A DNA stretch of 7,070 nucleotides from Oscillospiraceae bacterium (GTDB lineage Bacteria > Bacillota > Clostridia > Oscillospirales > Ruminococcaceae): assembly GCA_003508605.1 (NCBI GenBank), contig DNUB01000246.1, forward strand, positions 1 through 7,070, given 5' to 3'. Shown piece by piece: positions 1 through 7,010 of this stretch (within the stretch, counting starts at the first letter, position 1; the number at the start of each line of letters is the position of its first letter). The notes under the pieces were generated by a model that made no database searches, was not told where the DNA came from, and saw only the letters and a program-made list of their open reading frames with translations. Made by a program: the position numbers and the translations under genes.

Positions 1-24
1 TTTTTAGGGTTTTTCGACAAGCTG

Positions 25-65
25 AAATCCCGATTTGTTATAAATTCGGGATTTATTTATTTTTG
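25..65 (+). terminator. Hairpin terminator after rmuC, T-rich side on the plus strand
   Basis: A perfect 9-bp stem pairs AAATCCCGA (25-33) with TCGGGATTT (46-54) around a 12-base loop that can pair a little further. Reading on the plus strand it is followed by a T-rich tract (52-64), as in a rho-independent terminator. Reading on the minus strand, away from rmuC, only TTT follows before CAGC, so it is weaker for the operon itself, although it starts just 12 bases beyond the rmuC stop. The likely reading is a shared terminator between rmuC and a convergent plus-strand gene left of the window. Confidence 0.65.
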
Positions 66-66
66 T

Positions 67-1521
67 TCATTCATCATTTTCAGAATAGTCCGAGTCAGCC
101 TCAATTCTTAATGTTGACTCTTCTTCAGTGGTAAGCCTGACTTCTCTAAGGCTTCTGTTTATCATTCTTGTTCTTGTTCCGATTAAGGTTTCCAGCTGAT
201 TGTCAACAGAGGACAGCTTCTTTCTGATATCGCCCAAAATCTTTTCAAAGCTTGCAAATTCCTTTTTTGCCTGTTCAAGTATTTTCCAAACCTCGCTGCT
301 CTTTTGCTGAATCTCTAAGGTTCGGAATCCCATTTGCAGGCTGTTCAGCATTGCCGCCATAGTGGAAGGTCCCGTAATATTTATTTTATATTCCCTTTGA
401 AGCGGCTCCACAAGACCTAAGTTTATTATTTCCGCATACAATCCTTCAAACGGCAGGAACATTATTGCAAAATCCGTGGTGTAGGGAGGAGATATATATT
501 TTTCGCTAATACTTTTGGCAAAGCTCTTGATTTCCGTCTTTAATGCCGCACGCTTCTTACCGATTTCTTCCACATTTCCGCTGTCGTAAGCAGCCAGAAG
601 ATTTTGATATGCTTCGGCAGGAAATTTAGAGTCTATGGGAAGCCATATATGCTGTTCGGGAGACGAACCGGGCAGTTTAACGGCAAAATCCACTCTTTTG
701 GTACCTTTAGGATCAATAGTGATTTGCTCTGCAAACTGTTCGGGAGAGAGGATTTCGGAAAGAATCGAACCTAACTGTATTTCTCCCATTATTCCCCTTG
801 TTTTCACGTTGGAAAGCACCTTTTTTAGATCGGTAACTCCTTCGGCAACTTGCTTCATTTCACCTAAGCCCTGATACACCTCTGTTAAACGCTTATTTAC
901 CGTTTCAAAAGACTGTGAAATCCTGTCGTTAAGCGTTTTTTGAAGCTTTTCATTAACAGTGTCGTTAATTTTGTCAAGACTCTTTTGGTTGTCGGCTCTG
1001 AGCTTTTCCATTGCTTCGTTGTTAGAGGTTTGGATCTTATTAAGTATTTCCGACGTTTCGGTTTTTGACTGACTTATTTTTTGCTGAACCTCGTCTAAGT
1101 TACTTTTATTTTCAAAACGCACCTTTTCAATGCTTTGAGCGTTTTCTTTCTGCATTTTTTCAAGCATCTCAAGAGTGTCGCTGCGGATTTTCCCAAATTC
1201 CTCTTCAATTTTTTTAAGCTGTACTGTTAAGTTGTTCAGCTGCTTTTCCTGCTGGTCTCTGAGACTGTCGCCCAACCGTGAAATATTATTGGTTATTCCG
1301 TTGGTTACCTCAGTGCGCAGGGTACTGTGTCTGCTGTCGGTGTCTCTGTTAAGATTATCTACTCTTTCCGATAAGGCGTCAAGCTTTTTTAACAGTTCGT
1401 CTTTACCGTTATATTGGCTTTTATCACCGTTCGCTTGTTTGTTTTTTATTGTGAGTATTATTACGAATATCAGAGTTATTGCAGATAATGCAATATTAAT
1501 ATATGTTATGTAATCGCCCAA
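67..1521 (-). CDS. rmuC: DNA recombination protein RmuC
   Basis: This encodes a 484-residue RmuC-family protein. In E. coli, RmuC limits inversions at short inverted repeats, and the family's conserved core is predicted to have a PD-(D/E)XK nuclease-like fold; its biochemical activity is not settled. Visible parts: an N-terminal membrane helix at about residues 7-25, a long coiled coil at about 40-215, then the RmuC core at about 230-450. Core motifs include GIMGE (243-247), LPIDSKFP (294-301, with the D..K pair expected of the fold), FLPFEG (355-360) and GTRTR (448-452). The C-terminal tail is acidic. The start is TTG at 1519-1521: no in-frame ATG or GTG lies between it and an upstream stop, the next in-frame Met is at about residue 119, and a GAGAGGTG ribosome binding site sits 5 bases upstream. 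Starting later would lose the membrane anchor. It is the last gene of the operon, 13 bases after the NUDIX gene. Family call is firm; precise role in this organism is inferred. Confidence 0.95.
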   Translation of the reverse strand: MGDYITYINIALSAITLIFVIILTIKNKQANGDKSQYNGKDELLKKLDALSERVDNLNRDTDSRHSTLRTEVTNGITNNISRLGDSLRDQQEKQLNNLTVQLKKIEEEFGKIRSDTLEMLEKMQKENAQSIEKVRFENKSNLDEVQQKISQSKTETSEILNKIQTSNNEAMEKLRADNQKSLDKINDTVNEKLQKTLNDRISQSFETVNKRLTEVYQGLGEMKQVAEGVTDLKKVLSNVKTRGIMGEIQLGSILSEILSPEQFAEQITIDPKGTKRVDFAVKLPGSSPEQHIWLPIDSKFPAEAYQNLLAAYDSGNVEEIGKKRAALKTEIKSFAKSISEKYISPPYTTDFAIMFLPFEGLYAEIINLGLVEPLQREYKINITGPSTMAAMLNSLQMGFRTLEIQQKSSEVWKILEQAKKEFASFEKILGDIRKKLSSVDNQLETLIGTRTRMINRSLREVRLTTEEESTLRIEADSDYSENDE

Positions 1522-1526
1522 ATTAA

Positions 1527-1534
1527 CACCTCTC
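1527..1534 (-). promoter_or_regulatory. Ribosome binding site supporting the TTG start of rmuC
   Basis: GAGAGGTG on the minus strand lies 5 bases before the TTG codon at 1519-1521 and directly follows the last bases of the NUDIX stop codon (1535-1537). Its position picks out TTG as the start, since out-of-frame ATG and GTG triplets nearby do not read into the rmuC frame. Confidence 0.65.
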
Positions 1535-2059
1535 TCATATTGTTCTTATGCAGCCGTCATGCTGTCCTTTAGTTTCAAAAGCAGTCGCTATCAGGCTTTT
1601 GAAATAGGGAATAAATATTCCTTCATCTATCATTTGAAATATTTTTTCCATAGACTCCCATTTAACCGCCCTAACCTCTTCATATTGCAATTTAAGCCCG
1701 TTTATATCAATATCCTTTTCGATTAAATAAAAATCGTCAAATCCGTCGTAAAAGTTTACGGTAAAGTTGGGACGTATACCGTTAAAATCGTAATCCACTC
1801 CGACTTCCTCCAAAAGCTCCCGATGTGCGCCCTGCTGGCTTGTTTCACCTTTAAGAACACTGCCGCCGCAGGTTACGTCCCATAAATTTGACCAACCCTT
1901 TTTAAAAGGCTGTCTTTGCTGAATGAGCATTTGGTTTTTTGAATTGAAAACGCATACATGAACGACTGTATGGTAATCTCCCTTTTCCAGGGGAACACCT
2001 CTGACCAATTCCTTTCCCTTCAGCTGCCGGTTAATGTCATAAGCGTCCCAAAGCTCCAT
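1535..2059 (-). CDS. NUDIX hydrolase, substrate unknown
   Basis: A 174-residue NUDIX-domain protein. The family hydrolyses a nucleoside diphosphate linked to another group, using Mg2+ held by the Nudix-box glutamates. The box is complete at residues 66-88 and fits GX5EX7REUXEEXGU: G66, E72, R80-E81, E84-E85, G87. The N-terminal part (WDAYD at 4-8, YHTVVHV at 29-35, LIQQR at 45-49, WSNLWD at 56-61) resembles the group that includes E. coli YfcD and type I isopentenyl diphosphate isomerase, but substrate cannot be read from the sequence. I use the ATG at 2057-2059, because AAAGGAG lies 5 bases upstream. A GTG five codons earlier (2072-2074) would also open the frame but has no comparable site. 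The gene begins 11 bases after the small membrane protein's stop codon, and its binding site overlaps that stop, suggesting coupled translation. Confidence 0.93.
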   Translation of the reverse strand: MELWDAYDINRQLKGKELVRGVPLEKGDYHTVVHVCVFNSKNQMLIQQRQPFKKGWSNLWDVTCGGSVLKGETSQQGAHRELLEEVGVDYDFNGIRPNFTVNFYDGFDDFYLIEKDIDINGLKLQYEEVRAVKWESMEKIFQMIDEGIFIPYFKSLIATAFETKGQHDGCIRTI

Positions 2060-2064
2060 AATAA

Positions 2065-2071
2065 CTCCTTT
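2065..2071 (-). promoter_or_regulatory. Ribosome binding site fixing the NUDIX start
   Basis: A perfect AAAGGAG on the minus strand, 5 bases before the ATG at 2057-2059. Its first base is the last base of the preceding gene's TGA stop (2071-2073). It lies inside the reading frame that would open at the upstream GTG, so it argues for the ATG as the true start. Confidence 0.75.
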
Positions 2072-2298
2072 CACAGTCTCTTCTTTTGCTTAACGGTTTT
2101 TTTAACAGTATTCTGTCTGCTGTCCTTTAAAAACACAAAGTGAATAACAAACTGAAAAGAACCTAACCCCAAAATTAAAACAAGAGCCATAATAGTTCCC
2201 GCATTCCACATACCGTTTATGGAGAAATAAATTACCAGATAAACAGCCACAAGGCATAAAATAATACCTGTGACTAACGGAGACTGTCCTTTCTTCAT
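2071..2298 (-). CDS. Small two-helix membrane protein of unknown function
   Basis: I do not recognise this 75-residue protein. It has a short basic N-terminus (MKKGQ), two hydrophobic segments at about residues 8-26 and 33-57 separated by a short NGMWN turn, and a strongly basic tail from about 60 to 75 ending in KQKKRL. The expected topology is a helical hairpin with both ends in the cytoplasm. Its ATG overlaps the folD stop codon in an ATGA arrangement (2295-2298), and its stop overlaps the NUDIX ribosome binding site, so it sits inside the operon with no slack. No clear Shine-Dalgarno sequence precedes it; the upstream bases read GCTCCAAACGCT, so translation probably depends on ribosomes finishing folD. 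The snug fit and protein-like composition argue that it is a real gene. No conserved catalytic motif is visible. Confidence 0.82.
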   Translation of the reverse strand: MKKGQSPLVTGIILCLVAVYLVIYFSINGMWNAGTIMALVLILGLGSFQFVIHFVFLKDSRQNTVKKTVKQKKRL

Positions 2299-3131
2299 AG
2301 CGTTTGGAGCTTTTTAGCTCTGAGCGTGTTTTCCATAAGCATTGCAATAGTCATAGGACCTACTCCGCCGGGAACAGGGGTTATGTAACTGCATTTTGGG
2401 GCGACATTATCAAAATCCACGTCGCCGCAAAGCTTTCCCTCGGCATTTCTGTTCATTCCCACATCAATTACAATCGCACCGTCTTTAACCATATCTGCGG
2501 TAACAAAGCCCGCTTTTCCCACTGCCGCAACTAAAATATCCGCTCTGCGGCAAACCTCCGTAAGATTCTTGGTTCTGCTGTGGCAAATAGTCACCGTGCC
2601 GTTTTCATGCAGCAAAAGCATTCCCATAGGTTTCCCAACAATGTTTGAACGTCCTATAACAACACATTCCTTGCCGCTGACATCTGTGCCTGTGGAATGA
2701 ATAAGCTCCATAATTCCCGCAGGTGTGCAAGGAAGGAAGGAATACTCGCCTATCATAATTTTGCCCACATTTACGGCGTGAAATGCGTCAACATCTTTAT
2801 TGGAATCTATGTGTTCGATTACGGTCTTTTCGTTTATCTGAGAAGGAAGGGGCAGCTGAACCAAAATACCGTTAATTCTTGAGTCGTTATTGCAGGATTC
2901 CACTATTTCCAAAAGCTGTTCCTCCGTAGTTTCTTCGGGCAATGCGTATTCATAGGAGGAAATACCGCAAAATTCGCAGGCTTTTTTCTTATTGTTTACA
3001 TAAACTCTGCTGGCTTGGTTGTTGCCCACGATAATAACAGCCAAGCCTATTTTTAAGTTCTTTTCCGCTATTTCGTCCCTTACTCTTTCTTTAACGCTTT
3101 GTGAAACCGCTTTTCCGTCAATTATTTTCAT
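2295..3131 (-). CDS. folD: Bifunctional methylenetetrahydrofolate dehydrogenase/cyclohydrolase FolD
   Basis: A 278-residue cytosolic enzyme of one-carbon metabolism. It oxidises 5,10-methylene-tetrahydrofolate to 5,10-methenyl-tetrahydrofolate with NAD(P)+ and hydrolyses that to 10-formyl-tetrahydrofolate, feeding purine synthesis and formyl-Met-tRNA. Family motifs appear in order: SRVYVNNK (41-48), carrying the Tyr44 and Lys48 catalytic pair; GILVQLPLP (88-96); VDAFH (114-118), where most relatives have VDGFH; PCTPAGI (134-140); the nucleotide-binding [10 protein letters not shown] (160-169); and [10 protein letters not shown] (252-261). Length is normal for the family. The ATG is 5 bases past the lgt stop, and AAAGGAG (3142-3148), encoded within the final lgt codons, is its ribosome binding site. 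Its stop overlaps the start of the small membrane protein. Confidence 0.98.
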   Translation of the reverse strand: MKIIDGKAVSQSVKERVRDEIAEKNLKIGLAVIIVGNNQASRVYVNNKKKACEFCGISSYEYALPEETTEEQLLEIVESCNNDSRINGILVQLPLPSQINEKTVIEHIDSNKDVDAFHAVNVGKIMIGEYSFLPCTPAGIMELIHSTGTDVSGKECVVIGRSNIVGKPMGMLLLHENGTVTICHSRTKNLTEVCRRADILVAAVGKAGFVTADMVKDGAIVIDVGMNRNAEGKLCGDVDFDNVAPKCSYITPVPGGVGPMTIAMLMENTLRAKKLQTL

Positions 3132-3136
3132 TTCTG

Positions 3137-4267
3137 TTATTCTCCTTTATCATCGTCTTTTTTATCCGTACCGTTATCAGACATACTGTCATATTTTTTA
3201 TCCGAATTATTATCGGATTTGCTGTTATAAGAGCTTTCACCTAAAATACTTGGTGCGACTTTCTGTGACGCTTCCTTTCGTGCGGCTTTCATAGCCTTTT
3301 TTGCTTCCGCTTTTTCATTATCCAGCGTAATCTTTTGTTTAAACTCCTCAAGTCTTTCACGGCTTAAATCTGTATTGACATAAAGCTGTTTATTTTCCTT
3401 CCTTGTTGTGATACGGAAGTAAACTATCATTATAAGAGCCAGAACGGCGGAAGCTATGGCTATAACCTGTGAAATTTTCAAAGAACCCGCATACAGACTG
3501 TCGGTACGCAGTGCCTCTATCCAAGCTCTGCCTGCCCCATACCAAAGTACAAAACAGAGAAAAACTTCACCGTCAAAGCTCCTGATTCTATTTGCGATAA
3601 AATGGATAAGCAAAAATCCAACTATGCACCAAAGGCTTTCATACAAAAAACAGGGATGAACCAAAACATTTGTCTTTTCGGCACCTTCTCCCATTGCTTC
3701 AATTACTATAGGATCCAATGCAATCTTTGTGCCGGTCATGCCCCATGGAAGATTGCCCGCTGTAGGCGCACCGTAACACTCCTGATTGATAAAGTTGCCC
3801 CATCTGCCTATTGACTGACCGATTAAAATAGCCGGTGCGGCAATATCCAAAAGGGGAAGAAAAGGTGACTTTTTAACCTTACATGCTATCAATGCAGCAA
3901 TAACTCCGAAAATAATACCTCCGTAAATCGCCAGACCGCCGTCATGTATTTTTGTAAACATGGTAATAAGGTTATATTTATTGTCCGCCTCCGGGTTCAT
4001 GAGATTATAAAACAGGCAGAAATAGGCTCTTGCCCCGATAAAACCTACTATAATTCCGATAAAGGCAATGTCAAAAACATTATCCGATATAAGACCCACC
4101 TTCTTTGAACGCTTCATAGCATACAGGAACCCCAGCACAACGCCAAGAGCAATAAGTATTCCATACCAATAAACGTCTATGCCAAAGATTCTGAAAGCTA
4201 CCCGGTTAATCTCAATATCTCCCGAGAACAAATTTGGGAACTCAACCGCTTCCTTTAATAAATGCAT
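3137..4267 (-). CDS. lgt: Prolipoprotein diacylglyceryl transferase, with C-terminal extension
   Basis: A 376-residue membrane enzyme that transfers diacylglycerol from phosphatidylglycerol to the lipobox cysteine of prolipoproteins, the first step of lipoprotein maturation. The N-terminal 290 residues hold about seven membrane helices and the family landmarks: [10 protein letters not shown] (108-117), the Lgt signature [13 protein letters not shown] (154-166), HPCFLYES (204-211), and [11 protein letters not shown] (244-254), whose R247 and E251 match residues known to matter in E. coli Lgt (assigned by eye). About 85 further residues follow: a Lys/Ala/Glu-rich, probably helical stretch (about 300-337), then a Ser/Asn/Asp/Lys-rich disordered tail with an imperfect repeat. 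E. coli Lgt has 291 residues. I place the start at 4265-4267, with AAAGGA nine to ten bases upstream. A start 13 codons earlier would overlap yfmH and add a basic leader without a clear binding site. The gap after yfmH is 19 bases. Confidence 0.96.
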   Translation of the reverse strand: MHLLKEAVEFPNLFSGDIEINRVAFRIFGIDVYWYGILIALGVVLGFLYAMKRSKKVGLISDNVFDIAFIGIIVGFIGARAYFCLFYNLMNPEADNKYNLITMFTKIHDGGLAIYGGIIFGVIAALIACKVKKSPFLPLLDIAAPAILIGQSIGRWGNFINQECYGAPTAGNLPWGMTGTKIALDPIVIEAMGEGAEKTNVLVHPCFLYESLWCIVGFLLIHFIANRIRSFDGEVFLCFVLWYGAGRAWIEALRTDSLYAGSLKISQVIAIASAVLALIMIVYFRITTRKENKQLYVNTDLSRERLEEFKQKITLDNEKAEAKKAMKAARKEASQKVAPSILGESSYNSKSDNNSDKKYDSMSDNGTDKKDDDKGE

Positions 4268-4277
4268 GATAATTCTG

Positions 4278-4283
4278 TCCTTT
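4278..4283 (-). promoter_or_regulatory. Ribosome binding site fixing the lgt start
   Basis: AAAGGA on the minus strand, 10 bases before the ATG at 4265-4267 and just after the yfmH stop codon (4287-4289). It lies inside the longer in-frame reading that would start at 4306, so it supports the shorter Lgt beginning [10 protein letters not shown], which also matches the usual Lgt N-terminus. Confidence 0.7.
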
Positions 4284-4286
4284 CTT

Positions 4287-5567
4287 TTATTCCGTCGGTT
4301 CGACAACCGAAATGCTGCAATTATCCGTATCTAAGTTATTAAGCGCTTCCACCATATCCTCATAGGTCAATCGGGAAATAATGTCCACACCGTCAAAAAC
4401 GCTTACCCCCAACATTTCCGCATTAAGCATAGATGTTGCATTTGAACTGACACTTTCAAAGTAATATAAAAATCCCCCATATACTCTTTTTTTGACATTT
4501 TCAAACTCATCCTTATTTGGCAGATCTGTTCTTAATCTAATAAGCTCTGAGTTGATTTTTTCCTTTACAATAAAAGGGTCCTTCGATTCACCGTCAACGA
4601 CGCAAAGAAAAACTCCTCTGCAATAAAAAACCCCTACATTAAAGCTTTCGTTTATAAGGTTCTGCTCGTACATATTTTTATAGAATGATGATGTACAGCC
4701 TAAACAGGTTTCCAGCATAACCGTATAGGTGATGTAAGCTGTCTGGGCTTCTTTTGGCGTCATCTGAGGAAACTTGTACATTATATTAAATAAAGGCTGT
4801 GCACAGGGAAGCTTTACGGTTACGGATTTCTCCTTGACCTGATAAGGCTCATCGGGAATTATTTTTTCAAGCTTATGATTTGCGGAAGGCTTTAAGCATT
4901 TATCGCATATCTCCAGAACCTTTTCCGTATCAAAGCTGCCTGCAATGGATAAAGTCATATTGTTCAAATTGTAAAATGCGTTGTAGCAGCGATATAAAAG
5001 CTCCTTATCGATTTTCGCAATACTCTCACTGCTGCCTGCAATGTCAATTCTTATGGGATTGTTGTAATAAACCGCCTGCAAGCAGTTAAAAAACACTCTC
5101 CAGCCGGGGTCGTCCCGGTACATATCTATTTCCTGCCCAATAATACCCCGTTCCTTTTCCACGTTTTCATCGGTAAAGTAAGGTTTTTGAACAAAATTTA
5201 AAAGAATCTCCAGATTTTCTTCAAATCTTTGCGTACAGGAAAAAAGATAAACGGTTCGGTCGAAGGAGGTGTAGGCATTGGCATTGGCTCCTGTTTTGGC
5301 AAATTCGGAAAATACGCTGCACTCGTCGCTTTCAAAAAGCTTATGCTCGAGATAATGTGCGATTCCCTCCGGAACAGTAACAAAAGCTTCATCCTCATCG
5401 GTTTTAAAGCATGTGTCAACCGATCCGTAATTGGTACCGAATAAAGCGTATGCACTGCTGTATTTTTCCATAGGGTAAAGGCACACGGTACAGCCGCTGG
5501 GGTGTTTTATCCGTATATACTTTTCACCTATTTTTGTATTTTCGATTATCTCTTTTTTATATTCCAT
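4287..5567 (-). CDS. yfmH: M16-family zinc peptidase YfmH (B. subtilis YmfH-like)
   Basis: A 426-residue M16 (pitrilysin/insulinase-like) peptidase, named by its likeness to the protein associated with 5-aminopentanol modification of elongation factor P in Bacillus subtilis (ymfH there). The inverted zinc motif is intact: HYLEH at residues 71-75, where the two His bind zinc and E74 is the catalytic base. E146 in the IIGQEIDMYRDD stretch is the likely third ligand. GANANAYTSFDRTVY (93-107) is the conserved strand beside the active site, and the second M16 lobe covers about 245-420. There is no signal peptide, so it should act in the cytosol. It follows yfmF by 50 bases with AAGAAGGA (5578-5585) as ribosome binding site. 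M16 proteins of this kind commonly work as a pair of one active and one inactive subunit, which fits the neighbour. The EF-P role is carried over from Bacillus and no EF-P gene is in the window; a different peptide substrate is possible. Confidence 0.9.
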   Translation of the reverse strand: MEYKKEIIENTKIGEKYIRIKHPSGCTVCLYPMEKYSSAYALFGTNYGSVDTCFKTDEDEAFVTVPEGIAHYLEHKLFESDECSVFSEFAKTGANANAYTSFDRTVYLFSCTQRFEENLEILLNFVQKPYFTDENVEKERGIIGQEIDMYRDDPGWRVFFNCLQAVYYNNPIRIDIAGSSESIAKIDKELLYRCYNAFYNLNNMTLSIAGSFDTEKVLEICDKCLKPSANHKLEKIIPDEPYQVKEKSVTVKLPCAQPLFNIMYKFPQMTPKEAQTAYITYTVMLETCLGCTSSFYKNMYEQNLINESFNVGVFYCRGVFLCVVDGESKDPFIVKEKINSELIRLRTDLPNKDEFENVKKRVYGGFLYYFESVSSNATSMLNAEMLGVSVFDGVDIISRLTYEDMVEALNNLDTDNCSISVVEPTE

Positions 5568-5617
5568 TTATTTCATTTCCTTCTTTAAAGAGTGTATGAA
5601 AGCGGTTTTCAAGGCTT

Positions 5618-6898
5618 CTATTTCTGTTCTGACTTCTCCTCGTCAGAGGAGAGAACATAAAATGTATCAAGCTTGAGGGAATTTGCAGCTTTGATTATTT
5701 CCTCCTTTGTGACCTTTTCGGTGCGCTCCGCCCATTCCTCCGGGGTCGCTATGCTGTCGCAGTAGATCCTTGACATATACCAAGCGGCTATAGCGTTCAA
5801 ACTGTCGTTATAAGCTTTAAGATAGTTTTTGCGGTACATTTTGGCGTTTACAACGTCCTCCTCGGTAAAATCTCCCGTTTGTATGGACTTTAATTGATTT
5901 AAAATCTCGCTATACGCTTTTTTAATATTTCCCTTTTCAACTCCGCAGGATACAAAAGCGGCTCCCTTAATCCAATTTATGCTTGAATGGCAATTATAGC
6001 AAAGTGACATTTTTTCTCTGACATTTTCAAAAAGCTTTGATGTAGGAGTGCCGCCGAAAATTTCGTTCATAACAAATAGAGCGGAAAGATTGTCGCAGTC
6101 GGTTTTAAAGCCTAAAATCATCTTGCTTTGAGTTACGTCCATTTTTTCCTCCACCGTTTCCGGAGCGGGTTTTAACGGGCTTCTTCGGGTTTTGCAGGAA
6201 AAAATTTCATCTCTGGGAAGCTTGGTAAACAGGGAAGTGAGCTTTTTCTTTACCTCTTCAAAATCACTTGTTCCCGAGCATATTATTTCAATACGGCAAT
6301 GGTGCAAAATGCGTAGATATGCTCTGTATGCGGATTCGGGAGTTACTCTTTTCACACCCTCTACCGTTCCGAGTGCTCTGAAGGCGTAGGGCTCGTTTCT
6401 GAACATTATTTCATAAGCTTTTTGTGAGGCGTATGCCTGCTTATCGTTAATTTCCGATTCTATGTCGTCAATAACAGACTGCTTTTCCAAGCTTAAAATA
6501 TTTTCGTCAAATTTTTTGTTTTCCGCAAATGGATTAAACAGACAGTCGGCCAATACTTCAACAGCCTCGCTATCCATATTCTCACCGTTTAAGGCATATT
6601 TACTGTCGATATAGTTTATGGAAAATATAATCCCTTGAGTGTCTCCCATAGAAGAAACGCTGCCGCATAGCTTTGCACAGTACATTGCAGAAAGCATATT
6701 ATTCATTGATGTATAGGTTGGATTTTTTTTATTGAGCTTTGAAATATATCTGGAAACCACCGCATTTTCCGATGCAATTTCCTCTGACAGCGGAGACAGA
6801 AAGGCAATGAAAATACCGTTGGTTTTAAATCTCGAATCGGTTATCCTGCTAAAATATATATCCTTTCCGATTTCTCTCCTTTGAAAATTGTTTGCCAT
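5618..6898 (-). CDS. yfmF: M16-family protein YfmF, zinc site lost (B. subtilis YmfF-like)
   Basis: A 426-residue M16-fold protein, partner of the next gene. No HxxEH motif exists anywhere; the matching region around residues 44-55 reads ENAVVSRYISKL. By eye, the position of the third zinc ligand is also not conserved (I146 where YfmH has E146). It is therefore probably catalytically inactive, as annotated for B. subtilis YmfF. The C-terminal lobe keeps the M16 substrate-binding signature GGTPTSKLFENVREKMSLCY (282-301), with R294 and Y301 in the expected places. Such inactive partners usually bind substrate and complete the active chamber. There is no signal peptide. It is the first gene of the operon, 34 or so bases after the predicted transcription start, with AAGGAAAGGA (6907-6916) as ribosome binding site. 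A general M16 regulator role is the alternative; the fold and inactivity calls are firmer than the EF-P link. Confidence 0.9.
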   Translation of the reverse strand: MANNFQRREIGKDIYFSRITDSRFKTNGIFIAFLSPLSEEIASENAVVSRYISKLNKKNPTYTSMNNMLSAMYCAKLCGSVSSMGDTQGIIFSINYIDSKYALNGENMDSEAVEVLADCLFNPFAENKKFDENILSLEKQSVIDDIESEINDKQAYASQKAYEIMFRNEPYAFRALGTVEGVKRVTPESAYRAYLRILHHCRIEIICSGTSDFEEVKKKLTSLFTKLPRDEIFSCKTRRSPLKPAPETVEEKMDVTQSKMILGFKTDCDNLSALFVMNEIFGGTPTSKLFENVREKMSLCYNCHSSINWIKGAAFVSCGVEKGNIKKAYSEILNQLKSIQTGDFTEEDVVNAKMYRKNYLKAYNDSLNAIAAWYMSRIYCDSIATPEEWAERTEKVTKEEIIKAANSLKLDTFYVLSSDEEKSEQK

Positions 6899-6938
6899 TC
6901 AGCTTGTCCTTTCCTTCATCAAATTATTACATTTTTAT

Positions 6939-6967
6939 AGTATACCATATTCAATACATTATTTCCA
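6939..6967 (-). promoter_or_regulatory. Sigma-A-like promoter with extended -10 for the yfmF operon
   Basis: On the minus strand the -35 box TGGAAA (6962-6967, four of six matches to TTGACA) is followed by a 17-base spacer and the -10 box TATACT (6939-6944, five of six matches to TATAAT). A TGG directly before the -10 gives the extended TGn motif. Transcription would start near 6932, leaving a leader of about 34 bases before the yfmF ATG. It is the only convincing promoter seen ahead of the seven genes, and it lies downstream of the terminator at 7011-7037. Inferred from sequence only. Confidence 0.7.
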
Positions 6968-7010
6968 TAGATTTCACAAAAAAATCATTATGGAGCGGGT
7001 TATTAGAGAC

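Noticed and set aside
1175..1513. Plus-strand open frame of 112 codons opposite rmuC
   Set aside because: It lies wholly antisense to the well-supported rmuC coding region and its Ser/Leu-rich translation is what a coiled-coil gene gives in reverse. No family resemblance.
2057..2074. GTG start for the NUDIX gene overlapping the preceding stop
   Set aside because: The AAAGGAG site lies inside this extension, 5 bases before an ATG, which is the better start.
2307..2320. Small perfect hairpin GAGCT-AAAA-AGCTC at the end of folD
   Set aside because: It is inside the folD coding region, has only a 5-bp stem and is not followed by a T tract on the minus strand, so it is not a terminator. Probably chance from Leu/Lys/Ala codons.
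4265..4306. Longer lgt start 13 codons upstream (basic MSNRRNKRK leader)
   Set aside because: It overlaps the yfmH coding end and contains the AAAGGA binding site that serves the internal ATG, and Lgt proteins normally begin close to the shorter start.
5229..5444. Plus-strand open frame with a glycine-rich start, opposite yfmH
   Set aside because: It is antisense to the HxxEH region of yfmH, a strongly conserved coding segment, and it matches no family I know. Treated as a shadow.
5584..5612. Possible internal promoter before yfmH: TTGAAA, 17-base spacer, TTTAAA on the minus strand
   Set aside because: Transcription would begin near 5577, downstream of most of the yfmH ribosome binding site, leaving an mRNA that would translate poorly. 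The -10 match is only four of six.
6968..7010. T-run (GATTTTTTTGTG on the minus strand) as a second terminator
   Set aside because: No stable stem precedes the T-run; only a few scattered bases pair. The hairpin at 7020-7037 accounts for termination.
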